DNA of 64,000 bases, taken from assembly GCF_028769735.1 (NCBI RefSeq), contig NC_088193.1:6971814-7035813 (forward strand), given 5' to 3'. The notes under the pieces were generated by a model. That model did no database searches, was not told the DNA's origin, and was given only the letters and a program-made list of their open reading frames with translations. Source of the stretch: Zonotrichia leucophrys gambelii. Its lineage: Eukaryota > Chordata > Aves > Passeriformes > Passerellidae. Each line of letters begins with the position of its first letter. The stretch's first letter is position 1. Positions 32,960 through 46,059 of this stretch are shown here, one piece after another. Position numbers and translations under genes: made by a program.

Positions 32960-35285
32960 TGTGACCTTCCATGAGGGCTGGAGCCCATCCTGACCCCAGA
33001 GCTCCTCGTGGGGAATGGAGGGGAGGCTGCTGCTGTCCCTGTTCCTGGGTGAAAGGGGAGCAGTGCTGCTGACCCCGAGGGCACAGAGAGCAGGAGCAGA
33101 TGGCAAACAGAGCTCCCAGTGTGGCCCTGCCCTCAGGAGGTGACCCTGGGCACGGGGCATTGTCACCAGTGTCCTCACCAGGACACAGGGCCTAGTGACT
33201 GCAGAGAGCTGCTAAAAACACTGGGAGGGACAAAAACTGGTTCCTCCTGCCCCTGCAAAAATTGAGAATTTGCTGGGCTGTTTGCATGGCCATGAAAAAA
33301 AACCATCCCCACTTTTTTTTGTGTTTTTTTCTCCATCCTTCCATTCTTTCCATGGTGCTGTTCAGCTCTGAGCCCTGGATCTAAACATGGGGATCCCTTC
33401 TGCCAAAAAAAAAAAAAAACCAAAAAACATTGAGAAGTTATGATTGGTATCATTTTTAAGGTGGAGAAACAGAGCAGGGTTGGATTTTGCCCTCCCCTTC
33501 ATGTCCTGGGAATGGGACGGGGAATTTCATGCAAGTTTTCACACAACCCTGGCCAAAATCAAAGCTGCTGCCCATGGACACGTGGGATGCTCTCCACATG
33601 GAGCAAGGCTGCCCCACTCACTTTGCATCCACTGAAGGAAAATAAATCAAACAAACCAGTCAAAAACTGCCTCCTGAAAGCCCCAGTTCTCACGGCCAGC
33701 AGTGACCAGAGCCTCCCTGTGGTGCTTTCCTTGCAAAAACTTGGCATTTTTTATCCATGTAGGATAACTGGGGAAGAAAAAGGGCTCATTTCAAAGTTAT
33801 GAGGAGAGAGAGGTGCCAGAGAAAGGAATTCAGTGTAGTGAGGGAGGTGCTTGGCTGCACATCTGGGATCAAACCTGTGAAAAGCGAGGGGAATCTAAGA
33901 AAACCTTTTTGGGGGGGAGCTGGGCATAAAATGGGGAAAAGCAGCAGAAGATAGAAGGGGAAAAAAGATAAAAATCTCCTCCAGCACCATCCAAGTGTTT
34001 CCTAACCCAGGCTGGGATGCACACATGGGAAAACAGCCATAATTCAGGACATTGGGATGGGGAGCTCTGGGAAAAGCAGCATCTGAAGTTTCCATGAAGG
34101 TCCCACAGCACCTGTGGAATATTTTCTCTGCTGCCTGCCCCTAATTGCATCCATCTGGGATGGAGGAGCCTTTCAGCGCTGCCATGCGTGGGCAGAAGCT
34201 GCTGGGCTTTGCCCCACATTTCTGTCAGATCCCAGATAAACACAGCCCCGACTCTGGGGAGGCTCTGGGTGCTGGGATAAGGCAAACACACCAAGTTCTG
34301 CTTTCAGGCCAGCTTCAAGAATGAAGCTCTGATTAAACAGAAGATTTTCAGCCTCTTTTTGTTGTATTCTTGGAAAAGAAAAGGTGATAACAAAAATAAA
34401 AAGGAGGGGCAATCCCTCTTGCCTTTTTCCCCAGGAGCACCACTGGGAATACAGCACTGTGTGCCTCAGTTTCCCTCTTTATCTTTGGAACATGCTAAAA
34501 CTTGCTGCCCAGATGAGTTTAACAAAAATTCCAGTGTTTAAAGTGACATTTCCATGTGCCACCCCCTCGTGTGATGTCCCAGCAGCAGGAATGTAAAAAA
34601 TAGGGAAAATTCCCCCTCTCCTCTATGGAAAACTCGACTGGAGGGAAATCTCCTCCAGGAGGAAGGACCAGGGCTTTTGGAGCTGGTTGGAGCTCAGAAT
34701 CCCCCAGGGATCAGCCTGAGGCTGCAGCAGGGGCTGGGATTGTCATCACATTATTAAACAGTTTTATAAAACATCCAAGTTTCTTCTGGTGGGAAAAAGC
34801 TGCAGGAGGGAGGATGGGGGAGCTGGAGTGGATTTTTTCCCTGATTGCAATTTTCTTTGTTTGGATGTCATGCCCTGATGCTCCAAAACATCCCAGTGAC
34901 TCCAAATGATTCTGGACACTGATTTGAAAAAAATTCTTTCACGTTTTGGCATCACCCAATAAAATTCTGGAGAGATTTCTCTCCCCATCATCTTCCAACC
35001 AATTCCTAGAGAGTGGGGAGAGGAGATAACTAAGTCAAGCTTCATTAAGTGTTTCAAGAATCCTTCTCTCCTAAGTTTTCCTGTGATCCATTCACTTGCA
35101 GCAATCTTTACCTGAGCTCATCCCCCCTGACACAGCTGGAGAAGTGGAAAAATCCAAATGTGAGGGCCAGGGATGGAGAAGGGTCAGAAGCCAGGGTTTA
35201 GACCCAATCCTGTCACCCTGGATGATATCTGTGCTTCTCCTGACCAAAGGGTTGGGATGAGATGTTTATTGCCCAGCAGCAGCAC
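32960..35285. other. Intergenic, no gene seen
   Basis: Nothing recognisable. T and A runs near 33310 and 33405. Confidence 0.5.
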
Positions 35286-35287
35286 CT

Positions 35288-35350
35288 GAAATCACAGAAT
35301 CGTGGAATTACTTTGGTTGGAAAAGACCTCTAAGGTGACCAAGCCCAGCC
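35288..35350 (-). mobile_element. CR1 LINE 3' tip
   Basis: 'atcacagaatcgtggaatta' followed by 'ggttggaaaagacctctaag', the reverse complement of the CR1 3' end. Confidence 0.9.
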
Positions 35351-35447
35351 ATAAATCCTAGTGTGAGTCACTGAGGGCTTGTAGGATGGTCCCTTGGTCC
35401 CCAGGCCATGAAATCCCTCCTCAGGTGGATCAGAGGAGGCTTTTCAT

Positions 35448-35575
35448 GGAATCAAGGAATTCCAGAATGGTTTGGGTGGGAAGGGACCTTAAAGCTTCTC
35501 CAGTCCCATGGGCAGGGACTCCTTCCCCTGTCCCAGGTTTCTCCCAGCCCTGGCCCTCCTGTCCTTTTCTCTTCC
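35448..35575 (-). mobile_element. CR1 LINE fragment
   Basis: 'aaggaattccagaatggttt' then 'gggtgggaagggaccttaaa' and 'catgggcagggactccttcc', a second CR1 3' region 100 bp from the first. Confidence 0.88.
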
Positions 35576-36124
35576 CCATAGTCCTTCCTCCCTGCTCCCA
35601 CCATCCCAACTGAACTTTGTGCAGGGAGTGGGAATTGGAATCCAGGGAGGTGAAAAGAGTGGAAGAGGAGGAAGAGGAGGGAGTTTCAGGCCCAGCAGCT
35701 CGCTGACGATTTTGCTGTTGCTGTTTTTATTTTTACTCCCTTTATGTTTATCCAATTTTGAAATTCCACTTAATTTATAAAAAAAAAAAAAAAATCAAAG
35801 CCCTGCCTGGAATTTCTCCTGCTGCCCGTTCTCAGCCTGTGAATTTCCCAACGCCTCGGCAGGGGCTGCCTGGACTGCGTGGGCCCAGAGCCAGCTCTGG
35901 TTTCCATTACAGTGATTAATGCCAGGGACCACGCTCACATCCCGAGTCTTCCACGCTGCTCAGGGATTTGGGGAATTTTGGTACCAGCTCTGGTGAACCC
36001 CTTCAGTCCTGTAGGGCAGCCAGGGTCATGTTTCCAGCAGGAGCTTGGGAGCTGCTCTGCAGGAGGATGGGAGCAGGGCAGGGCACCCCCAGAGCTGTTG
36101 GGGCACCCCTGCTTTCCCTGCTCT

Positions 36125-36410
36125 CTGATGAGGAATTCTCCCTGCTCAGATCCCAGTTTCCCCTGTTCTCATGGATTCAGATCCCAGTTTTCCCTGCTCT
36201 CTGCTGAGGATTTCTCCCTGCTCAGATCCCAGTTTTCCCTGCTCTCATGGATTTCTCCCTGCTCAGATCCCATTTTCCCTGCTCTCTGCTGAGGATTTCT
36301 CCCTGCTCAGATCCCATTTTCCCCTCTCCCTGCTGAGGATTTCTCCCTGCTCAGATTCCCATTTTGCCTTCTCTCTGCTGAGGATTTCTCCCTGCTCAGA
36401 TCCTGGGTTC
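36125..36410. repeat. 44-bp minisatellite
   Basis: About six units of 'tgctgaggatttctccctgc' plus 'tcagatcccattttccctgctctc'. Confidence 0.93.
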
Positions 36411-36414
36411 TTCT

Positions 36415-37455
36415 ATGGGAAAGCCACTGCTGGGAAATGGGGAGGCCTGGTGGTGATAGGTTTGTGATGGCAAAGTGGATCAGAGCATTTTCCTTCTTCC
36501 CTGTGTGCCCATAAATCCTGGAAAATCCAGGAAGCCTCCACCAGGACCAGCCCCTTCTTCACCCCCAGCGATTCCCAGCTAACTTCAATCTCTTCCTGGG
36601 AAAAGCATCACTAAATACAACTTCATTCCTTGTACTTTCATTTGCTTTCCTTCGTTCCCACAGACCACAGCTGGCTGCTCCCAAATCCTGGGGGATGGGG
36701 GATTTCAGGAGGAATCAGGAAAGCTGGGATGAAAGCAATGCTGGACAATCCTTGCCAAATCTTCCCTGGGAAGGCTGAACTCTCCACCACCCTTGCTAAA
36801 GGCACCTTAGAGGCACCCCCACAGTTACCCTGCTTGTGCTCATGGTTTTCCCAATGCTGGATTCATTGGATCAGCCCCAGGAGGAAATGCCCAGGCTCCC
36901 CAAACTCCTTCTCCAGCAGATGTTCCAATAACAGCACATTAAAAAGGAAGTTCTCTCTTCCAGGTAGCTCCAGCTGTCAGCGATCCAGAGGTGAAATTTA
37001 TCCTTTGCTCTTGTCCCTATAAATCCTTTCCTGGGCTCCAGGCCAAGGCAGCTGCAGCTGAGGGGCCAAGGGGGGCTCAGGGAGTTCATTCCTGCTGCCC
37101 TCACCCCAGTCAGCCTGGACCTGCGGGGAAAACCCCAAAATGCCTTCAAATCCCATGGGATTGCCCTGTTGGCAGCTCCTGGAAACAGGATTGCTCTTTG
37201 TCTAGAAAAACAAGGTGGCCATGGAAGTGCAGGGATTATTTGGGGTTTGTTGAAGGCCTTGCCCTGCTCCAGCAAGACCTGGTCAGGTTTGTTGGATCTC
37301 CTGTCCCTGCCCAGACAGATGGATCCTTCCATTCTGTCTCTCTCAGGTGTCTCCAAAGCCTTGGATGGACACCAAATTATTGGGGATACATCAGTGGCAG
37401 CGCCCTGCAGCACAAAACCTCATCAGGTTGGCTGGGTCACCTCCCTCTTCCCAGA
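36415..37455. other. Intergenic, no gene seen
   Basis: Nothing recognisable. Confidence 0.5.
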
Positions 37456-37460
37456 GAGAT

Positions 37461-37612
37461 GGATCCATCCATCCATATCCATCCATCCATCCCTTCTCCA
37501 TCCATCCATCCATCCATCCATCATCCATCCATCCATCATCCATCCATCATCCATCCATCCATCATCCATCCATCATCCATCCATCCATCATCCATCCATC
37601 CATCATCCATAT
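37461..37612. repeat. (CATC)n microsatellite, first block
   Basis: Interrupted CATC tetramers with periodic 'catcatccatc' slips. Confidence 0.95.
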
Positions 37613-37950
37613 CCTTCTCTGCCATAAATCCTTCCTCTCCAGGCCATGGCATGCACTGCATCCAAGTCAATTCATCCTGCTCCCATCATCCCCATCAGCC
37701 TGACCATCGAAACCCAAAATCCTTCAAATCCATGGGATTCCATTCAGTCCATACATTCTCATGCTAAAAACAATGCCATGAATCAGGATTCATTCGGGTT
37801 TAATCCTCCCTCTCCATCAATCCTTCATTGTTATCCTTCCCTCCATCCATGGATCCATCCATTCTGTCCATCCATGCTCCAACTTGATCACCAATCTTGG
37901 ATACATCTGCATCCCTCATGCACAAAACTCATCATTCCATCCTCCAAGAT

Positions 37951-38104
37951 TCCATCCATCCATCCATATCCATCCATCCATCCATCCATCCATCCATCCA
38001 TCCATCCATCCATCCATCCATCCATCATCCATCCATCCATCCATCCATCCATCCATCCATCCATCCATCATCCATCCTTCCATCCATTTTTCCATCCATC
38101 CTTC
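37951..38104. repeat. (CATC)n microsatellite, second block
   Basis: Longer pure CATC tract. The 340 bp between the blocks is itself rich in CATCC words, so the two may be one expanded region. Confidence 0.95.
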
Positions 38105-38109
38105 CCTCC

Positions 38110-39275
38110 CACTGGGTGCCTCTTCCCACGCTCCTAAAGCTTCTTGCGTTACAGACTCCTTTGGGAGAAAAAGATCCTGAAATTTTTTAGAGAGCTGATC
38201 AAAACATGTTTTGATTTCATTTGATGTCTCTCCACTCCCAGAAAATTGATTTTTTCAGCTCAAAGCCAAACTCTTCCCCTCTACTCCCACACAATTTTTG
38301 TTTCTGTGCTGATTCCTTCCCCTCTTTTGTAATGCCAATCCCAGAATTTCTATGGAAGGCAGACATTTTTACAAAGAGTTTATCAGGAATCCCATTCATT
38401 ACCTGGAGAATTGTCTTGAGGGATTATTGCCTTTTCCAGGAAGAATTTTTTCAGGCTTTCCTTTTGTGTGTTAGCTCAATTCTCCAAGGAGCTGCCAGAG
38501 CCATGGCACTCCGGGGCACACATTCCACAGCTCCCAGCATCCGGCTGGCAACAGGAGAACAAGCTGGGGCTGCCTTGGCCTGTTCAGCCCTGCTGGAGGT
38601 CACAGTCCCTCATGCTCATCCTCCTTCCTGGAATGCACATGGATATTGTCTCTCCCAAGCCAGGCTTTGGCTTCCCAGCCCAGCCCACACTTCGTGTGCA
38701 GAGCTGAGCAACCAACGGGATCCCAGCTTTGTCCCTCTGCTGATGGGGATGAGGAGCTGGCATTCCCTCCTCAGAACCACATTCCTGAATATCCCCACAC
38801 CCCCGTGTGCTTCCCGCTGCCTTCGGCGAGACCTCTGTCTGCTTCCCACCGTGTCCTTCCCGGGACAGGGAAAGTGCTGGGAAAGTTCTCTCCCAGGGCA
38901 CTCAGCTGGCTGCGGCCTTGAACAATGCTTGGAAGGGAGGATGGGGAAAAAATAGCTCAGCTGACGCTGTAGGGACTCATCCAAGCAGCAGCAGCAGTGC
39001 ATAGTTTGTGGTGGAAGTGTCCTGGAGTTATTTCCTATGGAAATCTGGATTGGGTTAGCCCTGCTTGCAAGCTGGGATCTTCCCAGCTCAGAGGCCCTGT
39101 GCTGGACTCCCATTCATTGGGCCCCAGCCTTCCTACTCCAGGCTTTGCTTTTCCCAAGGAGATCTCTTGGTCTCCTCCCTGGCTGGTTTTCCGAGGGATG
39201 TTCCCAAAACAGCATCTGCTGGAGGCTGAGATTCCATCCCTAGGAAGACACCACAGGACTCCTCATCTGGAGTCC
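38110..39275. other. Intergenic, no gene seen
   Basis: The 244-codon plus-strand frame (38221-38955) overlaps a 165-codon minus-strand frame and shows no domain. Not annotated as a gene. Confidence 0.5.
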
Positions 39276-39280
39276 CCCAG

Positions 39281-39315
39281 GATCCATCCCATCCCATCCC
39301 ATCCCATCCCATCCC
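39281..39315. repeat. (CATCC)n microsatellite
   Basis: About seven pentamer units, same motif as 7332-7377. Confidence 0.95.
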
Positions 39316-39569
39316 AGTGCTGTGGCTTCAGGATCCAGTCAGAGACCATGCTGGTGGTTTTGGTGGCTGCACATGGGTGAGATGGAGCTCCTGGACAGGG
39401 TTTGTCCAGCACAGACCAGGACATGCCAGGGTTGGGCCTGTCTATGTCACTAGAGCATGACAAGGAAAGAACCAGGAACTGAGCTGTCTCCAACAACTCC
39501 CAGTGTTTTGTTAGGAAAACAGGGAAGACAAATGTAACTCATGTTTGTCAGCACTTCTGGTCTCCTCAG

Positions 39570-39660
39570 GATGTGACACAGTCTCAAGCTACTTCAGGGA
39601 AGGGATGGGTTGGATATTAGGAAAAAAAAATCACTGAAAGAATAATGAAGTACTGGAATG
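39570..39660 (+). mobile_element. CR1 LINE, left part (split by LTR)
   Basis: 'tcaagctacttcagggaagg' then 'ggttggatattagg' and 'tcactgaaagaataatgaag' are consecutive CR1 blocks. The element resumes at 40051 after the LTR insertion. Confidence 0.88.
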
Positions 39661-40044
39661 TGACAGTGTTCACAGGGGTCTAGGATGAGGGAAGAGACGA
39701 GGATCTGATTCCATGTTTCAGAAGGCTTGATTTATTATTTATGATATATATTACATTAAAACTATACTAAATGAATAGAAGAAAAGATTTCATCAGAAGG
39801 CTAGCTAAGAATAGAAAAAGAAAGAATGATAACAAAGGCTTGTGTCTCAGACAGAGAGTCTGAGCCAGCTGGACTGTGATTGGCCATTAATTAGAAACAA
39901 CCACAAGAGACCAATCATAGATCCATCTGTTGCATTCCACAGCAGCAGATAACCATTGTTTCCATTTTGTTCCTGAGGCCTCTCAGCTTCTCAAGAGGAA
40001 AAATCCTAAGGAAAGGATTTTTCATAAAAGATGTCTGTGACACA
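39661..40044 (-). mobile_element. Solo ERV LTR inserted in a CR1
   Basis: 384 bp, TGTGTCACAG...CACTGTCA on the minus strand, with AATAAA near 39730-39745 (reverse strand). The flanks are GGAATG (39655-39660) and GTAATG (40045-40050), a 6-bp duplication with one mismatch. Removing the LTR restores CR1 continuity. Same family as 10557-10947. Confidence 0.88.
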
Positions 40045-40230
40045 GTAATGCTCTTCCCAGGGAGGTGGTAGAATCACCATCTCTGGATGTGTTTAAAACG
40101 GACTGGACATGGCTCTTGCTGCTACAGTCTAGTGGAGGTGTTAGGGCAGAGGCTGGACTCGATCTTAGAGGGCTCTTCCAACCTCATTATTCTGTGATTC
40201 TGTGATTCTGTGATTCTGTGATTCTGTGAT
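40045..40230 (+). mobile_element. CR1 LINE, right part with octamer tail
   Basis: 'cccagggaggtggtagaatc' plus 'accatctctggatgtgttta', then 'ctggactcgatcttagaggg' and 'ctcttccaacc', followed by six (TTCTGTGA) units at 40190-40230. This is the classic CR1 3' end with tandem octamer tail. Confidence 0.95.
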
Positions 40231-40234
40231 CCTG

Positions 40235-41595
40235 ATTTGGTGCTTCTGGAACAAATCCACCTTTGCAGAAAAATCTTCATCATCCACAAGGAAAGTGCAT
40301 GGAACACCAAAATTCCTTCCTATAGCACCTTCACATTGCCAAGCCCACTCTCCCTCTCCACAGCTCCATCATCTCCTGCTCCTAACATGAGGTTAATATT
40401 CTGGGACCCTACTGGCTGCCTTTAACCCTGCTTTTCCCAGGCCCTGTCCCCACTGCTCTCCCAGCGCCAACCCTTCTGGAGCATCTGGAAGCTGAGCACA
40501 CAAAAGTCGGGCAGGGAAAACCACACAGCATTTTTATCCCCCAGCAGAACCTCCTGTGTTTATTTCTGGAGTCACAGCAACCCCAAACGAGGAGCTCTAG
40601 GGCTGAGAAGGAATGTCTGAGAAAATTGTCAGCAGGGCTGGGAGACTGGGAGGGATGGGCTCTCCAGAGGGAGATGGGTGGTCCAGAGGGAGGGATGGGC
40701 TCTCCAAAGGGAGGGATGGGCTCTCCAGAGGGAGGGATGTGGCTCATCCCAATACACAGCTCTGGAGGACAATTTGGGGTGAGATCCTTCAAATTCTTCT
40801 TGCAGGCAGATCCCTGAGCTAATCCAGCCCCTGTCTCCAAGGGATCATCTCCATCTCCACACTGGGGAGGGATGCCCACCTGCAGATCTCTGCAAAGCCT
40901 GGGCAGGCACAAACCACCCCCAAGTGATTCCTCTCAGCTTTTCATGTGTGGTTAAACAAGTTCGAATCACAACTCAAATTGTTTATTAAACCAATTTCAA
41001 TAAATGTGCCACCCCTGGGAGCAGCCTGTGCTCGTTTCCCCCTCTCCCACAATCCCAAAGCTCACAGAGGGGGAATCCAGCACTGCAGCTGCTGGGATTT
41101 CTAAATCCACACACCAAACCTGGATTTGTCCTGTTTCTGTTTGTCATTTCCATAAACCATCCCAGTAAGAATTGCACATTCCTGGTTGCTGATTTTCTCA
41201 AGAAGGGCTGCACAGATTCCTGGGCTGATACCAGGAATGCTCCTACAGAAAGAGCGTCGAGTTTTCCTGTGTGCACAGAGTGGCTCTTCCTGAGAGGAAC
41301 TGCAGACAGATTTTTGTTGAGTTGTTGTGTTTGTCTGGAGTTTTTCTCTCCTTGCTGGTGGCTGAGCAAGCAGCTGGCACAGCCCCACCATGGATGATTC
41401 ACCGTGACCAGGCAAAGGCGGATCCAGCTCTTCCTGGCCTGGCTGCTTGTGACGGGAATTCTGGGTTCAGGTTGGGAGGTTCTGGGGATGGGCACCAGCT
41501 TTGGGTTGGGTTGGGGCAGCATGAGGTGATTGGGAAGGGGAACGTGCAAAATCCCATTTTGCTACTGCTACAAGGTGGTAATCCTGGGATTAGGG
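40235..41595. other. Intergenic, small tandem repeat only
   Basis: A short tandem of about 25-bp 'gggatgggctctccagaggg' units lies at 40651-40740. Nothing else recognised. Confidence 0.55.
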
Positions 41596-41604
41596 AGGGA
41601 TTGT

Positions 41605-42065
41605 GGGAATGGATCAGAGTGGTTTGGTTGGAAGGGACCCTAAAGCTCAGCTCATTCCAGTGGGACCTTCCACTGTCCCAGGCTGCTCCAGCCCTGTCCA
41701 GCCTGGTCTTGGGCACTGCCAGGGATCCAGGGGCAGCCCCAGCTGCTCTGGGCACCCTGTGCCAGGGCCTGCCCACCCTCACAGGGAACAATTCCCAATT
41801 CCCAATATCCCATCCATCGCTGCCCTCTGGCACTGGGAGCCATTCCCTGTGTCCTGTCCCCCCATCCCTTGTCCCCAGTCCCTCTGCAGCTCTCCTGGAG
41901 CCCCTTCAGGCCCTGGCAGGGGCTCTGAGCTCTCCCTGGAGCCTTCTCCTCTCCAGGTGAGCACCCCCAGCTCTCCCAGCCTGGCTCCATGGCAGAGGGG
42001 CCCCAGCCCTGGAGCAGCTCTGGGGCCTCTCTGGACTGGCTCCAGCAGCTCCACTTCTGATGCTG
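41605..42065 (-). mobile_element. CR1 LINE fragment, long
   Basis: 'agagtggtttggttggaagg' then 'gaccctaaagctcagctcat' at the 3' side, continuing into CR1 upstream blocks: 'ctgtccagcctggtcttggg', 'cactgccagg', 'gagctctccctggagccttc', and 'tctccaggtgagcaccccca' with 'gctctcccagcctggctcca'. About 450 bp, reverse orientation. Confidence 0.88.
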
Positions 42066-42069
42066 GACA

Positions 42070-42815
42070 CTCAGTCTCACACAGCACTCCAGGATTGATT
42101 TGCCATTGGCAGTGAGGTACATTTCCAACTCAAAATAAGGTTCAGTTGCAGAAACTCTCCCAAAACCTGTGTGAAAATCCCAGGTTTGTTGTCAGCACCT
42201 CAGCCTTGGTATCCAGATGGGATCTCTGCAAGGAGCTGCTGTGTCCTACTGCAAGGAATGATTTCTTTGAGCTGCAGAACTTGTTTGGGGGATGAGGAGC
42301 AAAAATGAGCCCCAGGCTCCAAATAAGCCACAGCATTCCTGAGCAAACCCTTCCAGAGCTTAATGAACCTCACCAATTAACACCTTCCTGATTGCACTCT
42401 CTGTCTGTTCCTCATTGCCCACTCTGTATTTGCTCACTGATCAGTTTTTGCCTCCCCACCCTTCATGGCCACATTTCCTTTCCCCATGAAGGAAGGGAGC
42501 CTGTGACCTGGACAAATCCTTCCCAACACAGAGGGAGAGAAATGGAGCTCCCAGAGCCTCATTCCAATAATTTTCCTCATTCACTCCTGAACTGCTGCCA
42601 ATTTTGCAGCTCTTCCACTTGGGCTGTAAATATTGGTGCAGTTGGAGCCCAAAAGCTGTCCCAGCTCTGGGATGCTCCTGCTGCTCCCAGTTCACATCCC
42701 CTGATTTTCACGCCAAAATCACAATTATATTGGCAGAGCTGTGAGACCAGGCACCATTTTTTGGTTATTATCCCTGTTTTACTGGGGAGATAAGGATGTG
42801 TGCACATTAAACTCC
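42070..42815. other. Intergenic, no gene seen
   Basis: Nothing recognisable. Confidence 0.5.
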
Positions 42816-42829
42816 TGGAAGTGGGCAAG

Positions 42830-43065
42830 GCCGGGCTGGAGGGGGTTGGAGAACCTGGGATAATGGGATAGATAATAGTATCATTAATAATAAATTAATA
42901 AATTAATAGTATAAATAATTATTTTTAATTTTTAATTTAAATTTAAATATTTCAATTATATTTATGTAATAAATTACACAATTTAATGTACACACTAAAC
43001 CCCTGGAAGTCCCTGCCCATGGCAGGGGGAGGAATGGGATGAGCTTTAAGGTCCCTTCCTCTCAA
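42830..43065 (+). mobile_element. CR1 fragment interrupted by AT-rich tract
   Basis: 'ccgggctggagggggttgga' and 'gaacctggg', then an AT-only stretch (42870-42985), then 'ctgcccatggcagggggagg', 'aatgggatgagctttaag' and 'gtcccttcc'. The AT tract sits inside an otherwise CR1-like 3' region. Confidence 0.8.
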
Positions 43066-43069
43066 GGAA

Positions 43070-44660
43070 CCCATGACACATCTTCCCAAAACCCTGCAAA
43101 CCCGAGGGCAGCACCAAACAGGGGCTCCCACATCTCCACCAGCCCTTGGAAAGGCACCCCTGGGTGCTGGGGGTCCCAGGGGCCCTGGGGGAGCCTCTGG
43201 CACCCCACAGAACCCACAGCAGGGTGAGGGATCCAAACACTTTGGCAGATCCCAGACCAACACTTGGCACAGCCCTTGAACAGGTCAGCAGTGGAAGAGA
43301 TTTCCAAATGCAGCTGGGAAGGGGCTGGAGGGTTTGGATTCACTCTGAAGGGAATAAATCCATTGCTGCACACCAGCAAAGGGGTTTTCTCCTGTGTGGT
43401 GACACAAAAGGATGGTGACAAAATCTCTCCATTTGATCCCTTTTCCTGTGTTGATCCCACCCAGCCAGAAGTTTCTTGGATCCTCGAATCCTCCTGCAGC
43501 TCTGTGAGTGCCACTCTGTCACGTTTATTCATTTATTTGGCATTTCTTCCCCTTTCTCCTCTTTCCCTTGCTGGCAGGAAGCCTCTGCCTTCTATTTTTA
43601 TCATCAGGAATTGGCTCTGCCATGAAAGTGGGACCTCACAGGAGCAACCCCTGGATCCAGAAAAGGGGAAAGAGAAAAATAAACACCCATCTCACCCTGT
43701 GCCAGCACTGGGACAGGGCTGGGTTTCATGGAGGAGGGAAAAGCCAAACCAGGGCTGTGCCAGCTGTGTGCTGAGAGTGAGATTTCCCCCATTTGCTATT
43801 TTTTGGGGGATTTTGTGATGAAAACCCAGCATGGTGATGCAGATCCCAGTGATTTATGGGGAGTTCTTCTCCAAGGAGGAATTTCCACTTGGCCAGACTG
43901 GGCAGTGCTGAAGGGAAGAGCTTGGAGGGGTTTGGAAAGAGGAGCTGGCAGGGAACTGGGAGCAGATGCTGCAAACACCTTCAGTCAGGCCCCAAAGGGT
44001 CACCTTATCCCCAGTTTGGGGCATAGGATGGGGACATGGGGCCTCCTTTACTGTCCCCAAGGTGCTGCCACTGTCACCAACCCCTTTGCCAGAGTCCTGA
44101 CCCCATAGGAGCAGGAGGGATCCAGCTGGATGGGGCTCTGCAGAACTATTGCACATCATTAAAGTCCAAAATGTCCCAGGTTAACTTTAGATCCTCCATG
44201 TTGATGTTCCCCATGTTCCTAGGGAAGCTTTGGGAGGTGTTTGGGAACACAGAACCCCTTGCAAGGGCTGCTCACAGCTCAAACCCTGAGCTCTCCAGCT
44301 GGGAAATGTCATTAATGGGGGCTGAAATCCACGGCACCGCTCCTGCCGGGCCTTTCCCACCGTGCCGGGGCTGGAGCGGCAGGAGGGGGCGGAGGAAGCC
44401 AGGGAGGAGCCCCGGAGGAGGGAGGGGAGGTTGGGATGGAGGAGGGATGGAGGAGAGGGAAGGTGGGGAGGCAGTCGAGGAATGAGCATGGAGGAGGAGG
44501 GAGAGGCTCTGCTGGGTCCATCAAGGGCGAGACAAGCTCAGGGAATGGGGAATTGGGAAATTTACCCCATGGAAAGGTAGCCCTGCCTGAAGGAAAAGAT
44601 GAGCTCAGTTCAGCAGGACCAGGCTGGGAGTGTTCTCCTCCCTTCCCAAAATGATGCTGA
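43070..44660. other. Intergenic, no gene seen
   Basis: GC-rich AGG-repeat stretch at 44375-44480. No gene. Confidence 0.5.
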
Positions 44661-44664
44661 AGGC

Positions 44665-46045
44665 ACGAGGGGGGTTCAGCATCTCGGGAGCATCCTCACC
44701 CCAGGGATACAGAATTTTGGGGAGTATTCTCACCCAGGGGTGCAGCATCTCAGGAAGCAACCCTAACCCAGGGATGCAGAATTTTGGGGAGTACCTTCAC
44801 TTCAGGGATGAAGGTTTTAGGGAGCATCCTTCTTTGATAGGTGCAGGATTTTGGGGAGTATCCCAGCCACAGAGAAGCAGGATTCTGGGGAGTGTCCCAA
44901 GCCCAGAGATGCGGGATTCTGGGGAGTGTCCTTGCCCAGGGATACATCAGCAGTGGGAGTATCCTGACTCCAGGGATGCAAACCTTTGGGGAGCATTTTC
45001 ACCCCAGGGATGCAGCAGTTTGGGGAGTACCCCCACCCCAAGGATGCAGAATTTTAGGAAGCATTTTAGGAAGAATTTTAGGATGCATCCATCATTCTTT
45101 GATGGATGGGGAACTCTGGGGAACAGCCCTGTGCAGGGATTCTTGGTGAGCACTTTGGGAACCATCCTTTGTGCAGGGATGCAGCATCCTGGGGAGCATC
45201 CCTACCCCAGGGGTGCAGAATTCTGGGGAGCATCCCAGCAACTCTTGGGTTTCCAGGGATGCCACACTTTGGGGACCATCTCTTCCCCAGGGGTGCAAAA
45301 TTCTGAGGAGCAGTCCAGGGATTCTTGGGAACAATCCTCTTTCCAAGGATGCCACATTTTGGGGAGCATCCCTACTCCAAGGATGCAGATTTTTAGGAAG
45401 CATTTTAATAAAAATTTTACTAAAATTTTTGATGGATCCATCGTTCTTTGATGGATGGGGAATTCTGGGGAACACTCCTGTGCAGGGATTCTTGGTGAGC
45501 ACTTTCGGGACCATCCTTTGTGCAGGGATGCAGCATCCTGGGGAGCATCCCTACCCCAGGGGTGCAGAATTCTGGGGAGCATCCCAGGGACTTTTGGGAA
45601 CAATCCTGTTTCCAGGGATGCCACACTTTGGGGAGCTTCCCTTCCCAGGGATGCAGAATTCTGGGGAGCAGCTCAGGGACTCTTCGGAACAATTCTCTTT
45701 CCAAGGATGCCACACTTTGCGGATCATCCCTACCCCAAAAATGCCACACTTTGGGAATCATCCCTACTCCAGGGATGCAGAATTCTGAGGAGCATCCCCA
45801 GGACTCTTGGGAACCATTCTCTTTCCAGGGTTGCCACATTTTGGGGAGCATCCCTACCCCAGGAGTGCAACATCCCGGGGAGCATCCCATTGATTCTTGG
45901 GTTTCCAGGGATGCCACAGTTTGGGGAGCATCCCTTCCCCAGGGGTGCAAAATTCTGGGGAGCATCCCAGGGACTTTTGGGAACAATCCTCTTTCCAGGG
46001 ATGCCACATTTTGGGGAGCATCCCTTCCCCTGGGATGCAGAATTC
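44665..46045. repeat. Minisatellite of about 35 bp with 349-bp higher-order repeat
   Basis: Basic unit 'agggatgcagaattttgggg' plus 'agcatcctcacccc'. A higher-order block containing 'gatggatggggaactctggg', 'tgcagggattcttggtgagc' and 'catcctttgtgcaggg' recurs with a period of 349 bp (45101 and 45450). Long frames on both strands (273, 286 and 306 codons plus; 195 minus) are repeat artefacts. Confidence 0.95.
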
Positions 46046-46059
46046 GAGGCAGCAGCCCT

